The notes below the pieces were generated by a model. That model was not told the DNA's origin, searched no databases, and saw only the letters and a program-made list of their open reading frames with translations. Positions 34,409 to 42,113 of a stretch of 64,000 nt of DNA are shown piece by piece (position 1 is the first letter of the stretch; each line of letters opens with the position of its first letter). A program made the position numbers and the translations under genes. The stretch spans positions 26,993 through 90,992 of the forward strand of contig NZ_BQIP01000025.1 of the NCBI RefSeq assembly GCF_021602585.1, read 5' to 3'. Source of the stretch: Pseudomonas faucium (GTDB lineage: Bacteria; Pseudomonadota; Gammaproteobacteria; Pseudomonadales; Pseudomonadaceae).

Positions 34409-34697
34409 GGGGTTTTCCTTTTTCGAACGCCGCTTGCTGCTCGGCGCTGGCTTCTTTCTGGTGTTGGGCTTTCCACTCGGCATAGGGCATGCCGTACACC
34501 GCTTCGCGGGCATCGTCCAGGCTGATTTCGAGCTGGCGCTCGTCGGCGGCGGCCTTGTACCACTTGGACAGGCAGTTGCGGCAGAAACCGGACAGGTTCA
34601 TCAAATCGATGTTCTGCACATCGGTGCGCTTTTGCAGGTGTTCGACCAGGCGCCGGAAGGCGGCGGCCTCGAGCTCGAGTTGTTGTTGCGGGGTCAT
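34401..34697 (-). CDS. DUF1244 family protein
   Basis: A 98-residue cytosolic protein. The segment DLMNLSGFCRNCLSKWYKAAADE, containing a CxxC pair, is the hallmark of DUF1244 and could bind a metal. The MPYAEWKAQHQKEAS stretch is also conserved in the family. It lies 10 nt after folM and overlaps hopJ by 8 nt. The function is unknown; co-transcription with folM suggests a link with pterin or one-carbon metabolism, by inference. Confidence 0.88.
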   Translation of the reverse strand: MTPQQQLELEAAAFRRLVEHLQKRTDVQNIDLMNLSGFCRNCLSKWYKAAADERQLEISLDDAREAVYGMPYAEWKAQHQKEASAEQQAAFEKGKPRD

Positions 34698-34707
34698 GGC
34701 GTTTCTC

Positions 34708-35400
34708 TCAAGTCATGCGGTTCTTCAGGTGGCGGCCACCGTTGATGACCACCTGGCTGCCGGTGCTGTACTGGCTGGCGAGCAGGTACTTGACCGTCTC
34801 GATCAGCGGCCCGGCGCCGGGTTCGAATTCCAGCAGGGCCTTCTTCAGGGTCTGCTGGCGATAGGCCTCGTCACCGCCTTCCTTGAGGATCAGCAGGCCG
34901 GGCAGGATGCCGTTGACGTGCACCTTGGGCGCGTACTTCTCGGCGAACGACAGCACCATGTTCTGCAGCGCGGCCTTGGTCGCGGCGTAGCCGATGTGGC
35001 TCTTGCTGCCGCGCGAGGAGGTTTCGTCGCAGATGTGGATGATGTCGGCCTTGTCCACCTTGGCCAGCAGCTCGCCCAGGGCCAGGTTGAGGTGGTAGGG
35101 CGCTTCGACATGCAGGCGGAACATGGTGTCCAGGTTGTCCAGGCCGTCGTCGAGCCACAGCGAGGCGTTGTGGATGATCGCACGCAGGCCGTCGTAATGC
35201 TGCTGCAGAAAATCGATCAGCGCCTGGCGGTCGGCCGCCTGGCACAGGTCGGCCTGGAACTGCACGATGTTCGGGTGCGCCGGCTGCGGTTGCACGCTGC
35301 GGCTGGCGCTGACTACGGTGTGGCCGGCCTGTGCCAGCTCAAGTGCCAGGGCCAGCCCGACGCGCTGGCTGGCTCCGGTAATGAGAATGGGGCTGTTCAT
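34708..35400 (-). CDS. folM: Dihydromonapterin reductase FolM
   Basis: A 230-residue short-chain dehydrogenase with a TGASQRVG nucleotide motif (the 'R' after Q is typical of NADPH-using pteridine reductases), HNASLWLDD in place of the usual NNAG, and YAATKAAL as the active-site Y-x3-K. FolM reduces dihydromonapterin to tetrahydromonapterin, which in Pseudomonas is the cofactor of phenylalanine hydroxylase. This ties it to the phenylalanine/tyrosine to homogentisate route encoded by hmgABC 9 kb to the right. It is first in a three-gene unit. Confidence 0.9.
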   Translation of the reverse strand: MNSPILITGASQRVGLALALELAQAGHTVVSASRSVQPQPAHPNIVQFQADLCQAADRQALIDFLQQHYDGLRAIIHNASLWLDDGLDNLDTMFRLHVEAPYHLNLALGELLAKVDKADIIHICDETSSRGSKSHIGYAATKAALQNMVLSFAEKYAPKVHVNGILPGLLILKEGGDEAYRQQTLKKALLEFEPGAGPLIETVKYLLASQYSTGSQVVINGGRHLKNRMT

Positions 35401-35476
35401 GTGCGGGCGGTCAACTTGTCTGTCCTGTCGTTGCCGCCCAGCATACCCGAACTGTTTCCCTCTTGTAGCCCCGGCC

Positions 35477-36037
35477 TCAGCGGCTGCGCAGGGCGGCGCC
35501 GGGTGCCGGAGTGGCGTGCAGCCAGCTGGCCAGCAGGCGGGTGGAAAGGGGGATGAACAGGTAGACCATCAGCGGGGTCAGGGCCAGGGTGCTGAGCAGC
35601 ACCCGCGGTAGTAGCTCCAGTGGCGCCAGCCAGTGGCCGAACAGCACATTGAACAGCAACGACACCGGGAAGAACGCCAGCCAGATGGCCACTGCCTGCT
35701 TCCAGCGTGGCGGCTTCTGCACCATGTTGGTGCCAAACCAGTCGTCGATGCCGCTGACGCGCCTCTCTTTGGGGCGTTCGAACAAGCCATTGCCCCGCTG
35801 CAACCAGGCCCGGCGCGAGGCCGAGTGTTCCCAGGCGTGCAGCGTGGGTTCGTCGCTGAAGCGGAAGATGATCTGGAATTCGTCGCTGTCACGGGGCGGG
35901 GCGAAGATGCCCGAGCCGAGGTAGCCGGGGAAGTCGGTGGCCAGCTGCTCGCCTTCGTGCAGCCAGGCCAGCAGGTCCTGGTAGCGGCCATGGGCAGCGC
36001 GGCGCGACACCAGCAAGGTGACGGGTGGGGTAGACAT
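35477..36037 (-). CDS. Antibiotic biosynthesis monooxygenase (ABM)-domain membrane protein
   Basis: A 186-residue protein with an N-terminal ABM-type ferredoxin-like domain (about 5-105: VTLLVSRRAAHGRYQDLLAWLHEGEQLATDFPGYLGSGIF, then FQIIFRFSDEPTLHAWEHSASRRAWL) and two C-terminal membrane helices (about 120-140 and 145-170). This domain plus membrane anchor is a known but uncharacterised arrangement. The ATG at 36037 follows AGGAGATA. It is divergent from the MerR-family gene across about 220 nt. Confidence 0.85.
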   Translation of the reverse strand: MSTPPVTLLVSRRAAHGRYQDLLAWLHEGEQLATDFPGYLGSGIFAPPRDSDEFQIIFRFSDEPTLHAWEHSASRRAWLQRGNGLFERPKERRVSGIDDWFGTNMVQKPPRWKQAVAIWLAFFPVSLLFNVLFGHWLAPLELLPRVLLSTLALTPLMVYLFIPLSTRLLASWLHATPAPGAALRSR

Positions 36038-36255
36038 CGTGTATCTCCTGGCGGCGGGGCTGGCGGGTAGCTGGCCCCTAGGCTGTGGCGCCCGGGGTGG
36101 TGGGCGGCGCAGGCGTGCATGCAAGAATCGGGCGCGGATTATCCGCTGCAGGGCGCGTTCTGCAAATATCCTGTAGCAAACGCTTGTTGTCCTGCGGTCT
36201 ATCCTGACGTTGTAGAATGCGCGTTCAACTTCCGTGCACAGGCCGCTCAGTGCTG

Positions 36256-37188
36256 ATGAACAAACAGGGATGTACTTCGCCAGTCGAAGTCGGTGTGGAA
36301 CACCACCAGCTCTTCCCCATCCGCGAAGTATCCCGCCTCACCGGGGTCAATGCCGTGACCTTGCGCGCCTGGGAGCGCCGCTACGGGCTGATCCTGCCTA
36401 CCCGCACCGAAAGCGGGCATCGCCTGTATTCGCAGGCCGACATCGATGAAATCCGCCGTATCCTCGGCTGGCTCGAGCGCGGTGTCGCGGTCAGCAAGGT
36501 CGGCAGCATCCTTGCCCGCGACCAGGCGGTGGCGCAGCACGCCCTGGTGAGCGACACCGTCAAAGGCTGGCAGGCCCGCTTGCGCGATGCGGTGCATCGC
36601 TTCGACAGCGCGGGCCTGGATCGGCTGTTCGACCAGGTGTTCGCCGCCCTCAGCCTGGACCAGGTGTTCGCCGAGGTGTTCATGCCGGTGTGGCACGACC
36701 TGGCGGCAGGGCAGGCGGCCTTTGGCCGGGCTAGCGAGTGGTTGTTTCTCGACCAGTTCCTGCGCGGCCGGGTGTTCGCCCGTTTGCAGTTGCCACGCCA
36801 GCGTTGCAGCCATCATGTGCTACTGGTGCCGTTGCCGGGGCTGTGCCTGGAGCTGGAGTTGCTGGTAAACGGCTTGCTGCTGGCCAGCGACGAAGTGGCG
36901 GTGACCACGTTGATGCCAGGGCAACCGCTGGAAGAACTGGCGCTGGTCAGCGAGCGCCTCGGGCCGGATGCCGTGGTGCTGTTTTCCAACCATGTGCCTT
37001 CTGTGGAGCTGACCAAGCGGCTAACTCGCCTGGTGGTGGGCCTGCAGTGCCCGTTGCTGTTGGCCGGTGAGGCGGCCGAAGGGGCCCAGGAACGCCTGGC
37101 GGGCAGCCCGGTGGCGTGCCTCGGCGCAGAAGCGGGTTTGATGCGGCGGCGTTTGCGACAGTACCTGGCCGGTCAGCTCGATACTTGA
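36256..37188 (+). CDS. MerR-family regulator with degenerate cobalamin-binding-like domain (class II LitR/CarH-like)
   Basis: A 310-residue protein. The MerR winged helix is at about 18-90 (LFPIREVSRLTGVNAVTLRAWERRYGLILPTRTESGHRLY, the LitR/CarH form with WERRYG). It is followed by a helical region and a Rossmann-like B12-binding-type domain. The His that would contact cobalamin in CarH (PGxxHELG) is replaced: here the stretch is PGLCLELE with L198 at that place. It is therefore probably cobalamin-independent, like P. putida class II LitR proteins (PplR), which are reported to respond to light through LOV proteins. It overlaps the PilZ-like gene by 16 nt at their 3' ends. Confidence 0.82.
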   Translation: MNKQGCTSPVEVGVEHHQLFPIREVSRLTGVNAVTLRAWERRYGLILPTRTESGHRLYSQADIDEIRRILGWLERGVAVSKVGSILARDQAVAQHALVSDTVKGWQARLRDAVHRFDSAGLDRLFDQVFAALSLDQVFAEVFMPVWHDLAAGQAAFGRASEWLFLDQFLRGRVFARLQLPRQRCSHHVLLVPLPGLCLELELLVNGLLLASDEVAVTTLMPGQPLEELALVSERLGPDAVVLFSNHVPSVELTKRLTRLVVGLQCPLLLAGEAAEGAQERLAGSPVACLGAEAGLMRRRLRQYLAGQLDT

Positions 37189-37790
37189 GCGTGCAGTTCC
37201 GGGTGCGCCTGGCGGTGGGCCTGGAGGATGTACTCGCGCAGGCGCTCGACTTCTTCGGCCGGGCTGCGGCTGAGGTCGTAGGCGGCCAGTTCAGGGCCGA
37301 TGCGCCGGCGCAGCCTGCCGTGCAGGGTGATCGCCGGGATGCCGCCGGGGGCGAAATGCAGGTCGAAGCGCGAAGGCGCCTGGGCCAGCCCGCGAATCTC
37401 CACCAGCGCGCCCTTGAAGGAAATATCCCGTACCAGCAGGCCGCTGGGCTGGCCCTGGGCATCGAGCAGCGCGCTCGGTTGGTCCATCGACAGGCGCCAG
37501 GGGCGCAGCATCGGGCCGTCTTCGTAGATTTCCGGTGAGCCGATCTGCAGGTGCAGGGCGTGGAACTCATCCTCGACCAGTTGCAGCGGGAAGCTGATCT
37601 GCTGGTTGTTGAACTGCGCCTGCAGGGTGACCTGCTCGTTGGCGACCAGGCGGGTCAGCAACGACTGAATGCGATGGTCGCCGTTGACCAGCAAGCTCGA
37701 CACCGGGTCGGCCAGGTTCAACTGCGGGGAGTGCTGCATGTCCTGGATAAAATCCAGTTCGTCCTGGGTCAGGAGCGCATCGGCTTGCAT
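37173..37790 (-). CDS. PilZ-like domain protein with degenerate c-di-GMP site
   Basis: A 205-residue cytosolic protein. The N-terminal half (about 1-105) resembles a YcgR-N-like beta domain; the C-terminal half has a PilZ-like VRDISFKGALVEIRG, with the D-x-S-x-x-G motif kept. The RxxxR motif that normally precedes it is not clear (only RPWR), so c-di-GMP binding is doubtful. It lies 59 nt downstream of the LOV gene on the same strand and overlaps the MerR gene by 16 nt. It is a plausible output or partner protein for LOV. Confidence 0.6.
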   Translation of the reverse strand: MQADALLTQDELDFIQDMQHSPQLNLADPVSSLLVNGDHRIQSLLTRLVANEQVTLQAQFNNQQISFPLQLVEDEFHALHLQIGSPEIYEDGPMLRPWRLSMDQPSALLDAQGQPSGLLVRDISFKGALVEIRGLAQAPSRFDLHFAPGGIPAITLHGRLRRRIGPELAAYDLSRSPAEEVERLREYILQAHRQAHPELHAQVSS

Positions 37791-37849
37791 GATCGAACTC
37801 GGTGGTGACGATTTCTTCAACGGGATGGACCGTGCCGAGGGCGCTTGGT

Positions 37850-38278
37850 TCAGGGGCGCTCGTCGGAATTCCGACGAGCGTGCAATTGGGCCAGTTCGCG
37901 TTCCAGCTCGACCTGGCGGCTGACGTCCTTCTGGATACCGATGAAATAGCTGCGCTGGTCGGCGTCGCAGCGCACCGGGGTAATCGACAGCTCGTTCCAG
38001 AAAGCGCTGCCGTCCTTGCGGTAGTTGCGCAGCACTTCGCGGCACGGGCGGCCTTCGGCCAGGGCCTTGCGGATGCGTGCGCGGCCAAGCTGGTCGCGAT
38101 CATCGCCCTGCAGGAAGCGGCAATCCTGGTAGAGAATTTCGTCACGGCTGAAGCCGGTCAGGCGTTCGAACGCTGCATTCACGTAGATCAGGATGGTGTC
38201 GTCGCCTTCCTGTTCAGCGACCACGATCCCGTCGTTGGAGGCATCGACCATCGATTGCAGCAGTTGCGCGTTGATCAT
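37850..38278 (-). CDS. Short LOV-domain blue-light photoreceptor (PpSB1-LOV-like)
   Basis: A 142-residue stand-alone LOV protein, closely matching PpSB1-LOV of P. putida KT2440 (142 residues, PP_4629 as I recall). The flavin-binding motif QDCRFLQG contains the photoactive C53, which forms the cysteinyl-FMN adduct in blue light. NYRKDGSAFWNELSITPV and the C-terminal helix (QVELERELAQLHARR) used for dimerisation are present; there is no effector domain. It is divergent from a flavodoxin gene (104 nt between) and followed by a PilZ-like gene. A 24-bp palindrome overlaps its last codons. Confidence 0.95.
   Translation of the reverse strand: MINAQLLQSMVDASNDGIVVAEQEGDDTILIYVNAAFERLTGFSRDEILYQDCRFLQGDDRDQLGRARIRKALAEGRPCREVLRNYRKDGSAFWNELSITPVRCDADQRSYFIGIQKDVSRQVELERELAQLHARRNSDERP
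37857..37880. repeat. 24-bp perfect palindrome at the 3' end of the LOV gene
   Basis: The arm CGCTCGTCGGAA is followed at once by its reverse complement, centred on the EcoRI-like GAATTC. It covers codons for the last nine or so LOV residues, 5 nt before the stop, and would form a strong hairpin in the LOV mRNA ahead of the PilZ-like gene. Confidence 0.7.
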
Positions 38279-38382
38279 GTCCGGGCCATCGAGCGGAAAG
38301 GGGACTTTGGTAGAGGCGGCCTTTTGCCAGCGCCGAATGCTAGTATCCTACGTTTTCACTCAGTTTCGGAATCCTCTTCTTG

Positions 38383-38838
38383 ATGAAAGTCGCCATTATT
38401 TCCGGCTCCGTGTACGGCACCGCCGAAGAAGTCGCCCGCCATGCAGAGGCTTTGCTCAAGGCCGCAGGCTTTGAAGCCTGGCACGCTGCCCGTGCTACCC
38501 AGCAGGACCTTGAAGGCTTTGCCCCCGACGCGTTGCTGGCGGTGACTTCGACCACTGGCATGGGCGAGCTGCCGGATAACCTGATGCCGCTGTACAGCAC
38601 TATTCGCGACACCCTGCCAGCCGCTTGGCGCGGCCTGCCGGGTGGGGTGATCGCCCTGGGTGATTCCAGCTATGGCGATACCTACTGCGGCGGTGGCGAG
38701 CAGATGCGCGAGCTGTTCGCCGAGCTGGGCGTGCGCGAAGTGCTGGCGATGCTCAAGCTCGATGCCAGCGAGACCGTGACCCCGGAGACCGATGCCGAGC
38801 CGTGGCTGGCCGACTTTGCCCAGGCTTTGACGGCCTGA
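38383..38838 (+). CDS. Flavodoxin (MioC-like)
   Basis: A 151-residue FMN-binding electron carrier. The phosphate loop SGSVYGTAEE is at about 8-17, followed by the flavin-stacking TSTTGMGELPDN and GDSSYGDTYCGGGEQM loops. The length and pattern fit short-chain flavodoxins of the MioC type. The ATG at 38383 is used; a TTG just before it is also in frame. It is divergent from the LOV photoreceptor gene; both products bind FMN, though a functional link is only suggested by position. Confidence 0.9.
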   Translation: MKVAIISGSVYGTAEEVARHAEALLKAAGFEAWHAARATQQDLEGFAPDALLAVTSTTGMGELPDNLMPLYSTIRDTLPAAWRGLPGGVIALGDSSYGDTYCGGGEQMRELFAELGVREVLAMLKLDASETVTPETDAEPWLADFAQALTA

Positions 38839-38851
38839 CGCATTTGACTGC

Positions 38852-38873
38852 GGGAGCTGGCATGCCGGCTCCC
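38852..38873. terminator. Hairpin between flavodoxin and LysR genes (REP-derived)
   Basis: GGGAGCTGGC-AT-GCCGGCTCCC, a nearly perfect 10-bp stem built from two REP heads, between convergent stops (flavodoxin 38838, LysR 38882). Confidence 0.6.
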
Positions 38874-38881
38874 ACAGAGGC

Positions 38882-39754
38882 CTATCCCTTCACCAGTTCC
38901 AGCCAAGCCTTGGCCGCCCGCGAAAGATACGCGCCACGCCGCCAGATGAAGGCGATGTCCCAGCGCAGGTAGTCCGGCGCCCGCAACGGCAACCTCACCA
39001 CCCCAGGCCGCTCCAGCGCCTTGGCCACCACCCGCGGCAGTAGCACCACACCTTGCCCCGCCGCCACCAACGCCACCAGAAAATCAGCCTGGCCGCTGCG
39101 CCCGCCTTCCTTGGGCGTGAAGCCCTGCTGCTGGCACGCCTTGAGCAGCCGTTCATTGAGCACGAAACCGCGCTGGAACAATAGAAAAGGGGTGTCGGCC
39201 AGTTGCCGCAAATCGACCTCTTGCAACCCCGCCAGCACATGCCCCGTGGGCAACAGCGCATCCAGCGGCTCGTTGCAGAACGGCTGGTATTCGAACGCCG
39301 GGTCGTTCGGCGTCAGGCTACCGCCCAACTCAAGCTCGCCACTGTGCACCGCCTGCTCGACCGTGCGGCTGCCGCCTTCGAGCAGTTGAATGGCAATGTT
39401 CGGGTGGCGCCGCCGGTATTCGGCGAACAACCCGGCGAACAAGGCATCGCTGCCCAGCATCGGCAGGCCCAGGCGCAGTTCGCCGCGTTCCATCTGGCCA
39501 AGGTCGTCCAGCTCGTTGAGCAGCGCCTGGCGTTGGCGCAACAACGCCTCGCCCCGTTCCAGGACGATGCGCCCGGCTGCCGTCAGGTGCAGGTGCGAGG
39601 CCTGGCGTTCGAGCAGCGGCTGCCCCAGCGCCTGCTCAAGCTGAGCCACCTGCTTGCTTACCGCCGACTGGCTGATGTGCAGCGTCTGCGCGGCCTGGGT
39701 GAAACCGCCGCGCTGCACCACTTCGATGAAGCTGCGTAGCTGTTTGAATTCCAT
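38882..39754 (-). CDS. LysR-family regulator, divergent from cidAB (CidR/CynR-like)
   Basis: A 290-residue protein with winged helix at about 1-60 (MEFKQLRSFIEVVQRGGFTQAAQTLHISQSAVSKQVAQLE) and a C-terminal effector domain. It is divergent from the cidA/cidB pair across 97 nt; in several bacteria a LysR protein (CidR) controls such holin-like pairs in response to acetate or overflow metabolism, so that role is likely here. AATTCCATTATGGAAT-like symmetry lies just upstream of its start (39758-39776), a candidate operator. Confidence 0.88.
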   Translation of the reverse strand: MEFKQLRSFIEVVQRGGFTQAAQTLHISQSAVSKQVAQLEQALGQPLLERQASHLHLTAAGRIVLERGEALLRQRQALLNELDDLGQMERGELRLGLPMLGSDALFAGLFAEYRRRHPNIAIQLLEGGSRTVEQAVHSGELELGGSLTPNDPAFEYQPFCNEPLDALLPTGHVLAGLQEVDLRQLADTPFLLFQRGFVLNERLLKACQQQGFTPKEGGRSGQADFLVALVAAGQGVVLLPRVVAKALERPGVVRLPLRAPDYLRWDIAFIWRRGAYLSRAAKAWLELVKG

Positions 39755-39757
39755 CTT

Positions 39758-39776
39758 TCGAATTCCATTATGGAAT
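39758..39776. promoter_or_regulatory. Inverted repeat between LysR and cidA
   Basis: CGAATTCCATTATGGAATGC contains ATTCCAT-T-ATGGAAT, a 7-bp inverted repeat around one base, in the 97-nt divergent gap. A reasonable LysR binding site. Confidence 0.5.
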
Positions 39777-39851
39777 GCCGATCAGTCTAACAATTCGCTT
39801 TTGGCCTGGGCAGCCCAATCCTAAAATAAGGGCCTGTAGAGGACCCCCCCC

Positions 39852-40238
39852 ATGAAACCCGCGTTAATGAAAAAGCCCCTGCGCCTGCTCGCCGAGCTGG
39901 CGGTGCTGATGGCGTTGTTCTGGTTCGGCGGCCAGCTCGCCGGCTGGCTGGGCTGGCCAATCCCAGGCGGCGTGATGGGCCTGGCGTTGCTGCTGGTGTT
40001 GTTCGCCTGCGGCGTGGTCAAACCCGCCACCTTGCAACTGGGCGCCGGCTGGCTGATGGCCGAGATGCTGTTGTTCTTCATCCCGGCACTGATGAGCCTG
40101 CTCGACTACGGCAGCCTGGTGCGCGAGGAAGGCTGGCGCATTCTGCTGGTGATTGCCGTGAGCACCCTGATGGTCATGGTGGTGACTGCCGTCACCGTCG
40201 AACTGGTGTGCCGCTGGAGGTTGCGCCATGAGCCTTGA
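39852..40238 (+). CDS. CidA/LrgA-family holin-like protein
   Basis: A 128-residue inner-membrane protein with four hydrophobic segments. LFWFGGQLAGWLGWPIPGGVMGLALLLVLFACGVVKP carries the IPGxxxGxxLL motif of the CidA/LrgA family, and FIPALMSLLDY is also typical. Family members oligomerise in the membrane and influence murein hydrolase export, cell lysis or small-molecule release. It overlaps the next gene by 11 nt, so the two are co-translated. The LysR gene on the other strand probably regulates it. Confidence 0.9.
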   Translation: MKPALMKKPLRLLAELAVLMALFWFGGQLAGWLGWPIPGGVMGLALLLVLFACGVVKPATLQLGAGWLMAEMLLFFIPALMSLLDYGSLVREEGWRILLVIAVSTLMVMVVTAVTVELVCRWRLRHEP

Positions 40239-40914
40239 ACCCATGCCCCTGTTCTGGCTGGCGCTGACCTTGCTCGCTTACCTGGGCAGCCGCTGGCTGT
40301 ACCGGCGGACCGGGCGTTACCTGGTGTCGCCGCTGATTCTGGTGCCCGCCTTGCTGCTGGCGGTGGCTGTGCCCCTGCACACCGCCTATGCCGAATACGC
40401 CCGCAATACCCATTGGCTGATGAGCGTGCTGGGCCCGGCCACGGTGGCGTTCGCCGTGCCGATCTGGCAGCAGCGGGCGATGCTGGCGCGCGATTGGCCG
40501 GCGTTGCTGCTCGGCATGCTGGCCGGCAGTACGGCGTCGATCGCCAGCTCGTGGGGCCTGGCCCACCTGCTGTCGCTGGATGCCGCGACCAGCCTGTCGC
40601 TGGTGCCGCGCTCGATCACCACGCCGTTCGCCATGCCGCTGGCCCATGACCTGGGTGGCGTGCCCGAGCTGACCGCGGTGTTCGTGATGTTCACCGGCGT
40701 GCTCGGTGCCCTGTTCGGCGGTGTGCTGCTGCGCTGGCTGCCGCTGCGCTCGGCGCTGGCGCGGGGGGCGCTGTTCGGTGTTGGCGCGCATGGCGCCGGC
40801 GTCAGCCGCGCCCATGAAGTGGGCCGCGAAGAAGGTTCCGTGGCCGGCCTGGTCATGGTGCTGACCGGTTTGCTCAACCTGTTCGCCGCGCCCCTGCTGG
40901 CGATGCTGCTGTGA
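40228..40914 (+). CDS. CidB/LrgB-family membrane protein
   Basis: A 228-residue protein with seven or eight hydrophobic segments. The LGPATVAFAVPIWQQ and LVPRSITTPFAMPLAHDLGG motifs, and GAHGAGVSRAHEVGREEGSVAGLVMVLTG near the C-terminus, are diagnostic of the LrgB family. It functions with CidA. The overlap of 11 nt at the start fixes the order and suggests equimolar expression. Confidence 0.93.
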   Translation: MSLEPMPLFWLALTLLAYLGSRWLYRRTGRYLVSPLILVPALLLAVAVPLHTAYAEYARNTHWLMSVLGPATVAFAVPIWQQRAMLARDWPALLLGMLAGSTASIASSWGLAHLLSLDAATSLSLVPRSITTPFAMPLAHDLGGVPELTAVFVMFTGVLGALFGGVLLRWLPLRSALARGALFGVGAHGAGVSRAHEVGREEGSVAGLVMVLTGLLNLFAAPLLAMLL

Positions 40915-41091
40915 CCGTTCGTGCCACTGACTCGCTCAGTCATCAAGCTGGCTGGCAACGCAAGTTTCAGCGAGGGGGCGCCTGATTAGACTCGGCCTCG
41001 ACACAGAGAGCACATGTATGTGCCGAGGTGACACGCAATGACCGCAGCCTTGCCCAACACCCTCAAGCGCTAGACAACCGGGACGAATACG

Positions 41092-41997
41092 ATGCCATTG
41101 GCCGAGATACCATTGTGCGTCTGGCGTACCCGGGGACAGAGTTTCACGTTCCGGGGCCAGAGCATCCGCTACTGGACCGCAGGGCAAGGAGAGCCCCTGC
41201 TGCTTCTGCATGGATTCCCCACCGCCAGCTGGGATTGGCACTACCTGTGGGCGCCGTTGACCCAGCATTTTCGCCTGATCGCCTGCGACATGCTGGGCTT
41301 TGGCGACTCGGCCAAACCGCTGGACCACGACTACAGCCTGCTGGAGCAGGCCGACCTGCAGCAGGCCTTGCTGGCCCACCTCAAGGTCGACGCGCCGGTG
41401 CACCTGCTGGCCCACGACTATGGTGGCAGCGTGGCCCAGGAGCTGCTGGCCCGGCACCACGAGCAGCGCGCCGACATCGCCAGCTGCGTGTTCCTCAACA
41501 GCGGCCTGTTCCCGGAAAGCTGCCAGGTGCTGCTGGTGCAGAAGCTGCTGCTCAGCCGCCTGGGCTGGCTGTTCGGGCGCTCGTTCAAGCGCGATGACCT
41601 GGTGCGCAATGTCACGCAGATCTACGGGCCCTGCACCCACCCCAGCGAAAGTGCCCTGGACGATTGCTGGAGCCTGATTGCCGCGCATGGCGGTACCCGC
41701 ATCCTGCACAAGCTGGTGAGCTTCGTGCCCGAGCGCAGGGCCCAGCGCGAGCGCTGGGTCGGTGCGCTGCGGGCCGACGGTGTGCCCCTGCGCATGATCA
41801 ACGGCGTGGTCGACCCGCTGTCGGGCGCGCGCATGGTCGAGCGCTACCAGCAGCTGGTGCCCAACGCGGACACCGTGCAGCTGCAAGGCATCGGCCATTA
41901 CCCGCATACCGAAGCCCCGACGCTGGTGCTGCGCCATTACCTGGCGTTTCGCGAAAAGCTGCTCAGCTACCTGCCACGCAAAGTCGCCTGGTCCTGA
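41092..41997 (+). CDS. Alpha/beta hydrolase with Asp nucleophile (haloalkane dehalogenase/epoxide hydrolase-like)
   Basis: A 301-residue hydrolase. The nucleophile elbow reads LLAHDYGG, with Asp instead of Ser, as in haloalkane dehalogenases and epoxide hydrolases. LLLHGFPTASWDW gives the oxyanion loop, VVDPLSG the acid region and GIGHYPHTEAP the catalytic His. The C-X bond it hydrolyses is unknown. The ribosome site before the ATG at 41092 is weak. A short inverted repeat, GCACAT-GT-ATGTGC, is found at 41010-41023, 69 nt upstream. It may share a transcript with the SDR gene 116 nt downstream. Confidence 0.82.
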   Translation: MPLAEIPLCVWRTRGQSFTFRGQSIRYWTAGQGEPLLLLHGFPTASWDWHYLWAPLTQHFRLIACDMLGFGDSAKPLDHDYSLLEQADLQQALLAHLKVDAPVHLLAHDYGGSVAQELLARHHEQRADIASCVFLNSGLFPESCQVLLVQKLLLSRLGWLFGRSFKRDDLVRNVTQIYGPCTHPSESALDDCWSLIAAHGGTRILHKLVSFVPERRAQRERWVGALRADGVPLRMINGVVDPLSGARMVERYQQLVPNADTVQLQGIGHYPHTEAPTLVLRHYLAFREKLLSYLPRKVAWS

Positions 41998-42113
41998 GCC
42001 GCCGACCATCGGCCTGCGTTATCGCCTGGCATTCAGCGTGGGTGCGCTTGATTGTCCGCCGCCTGGGCGTTGGCCCAGACTCGCTGCATTCAACCTGACC
42101 TGGAGCCAAGGGC

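Noticed and set aside
36165-36206. Direct repeat TATCCTG (36167 and 36100+100) as LitR operator
   Set aside because: Two 7-nt copies 33 nt apart before the MerR gene are too short to separate from chance, and they do not match a LitR site I know.
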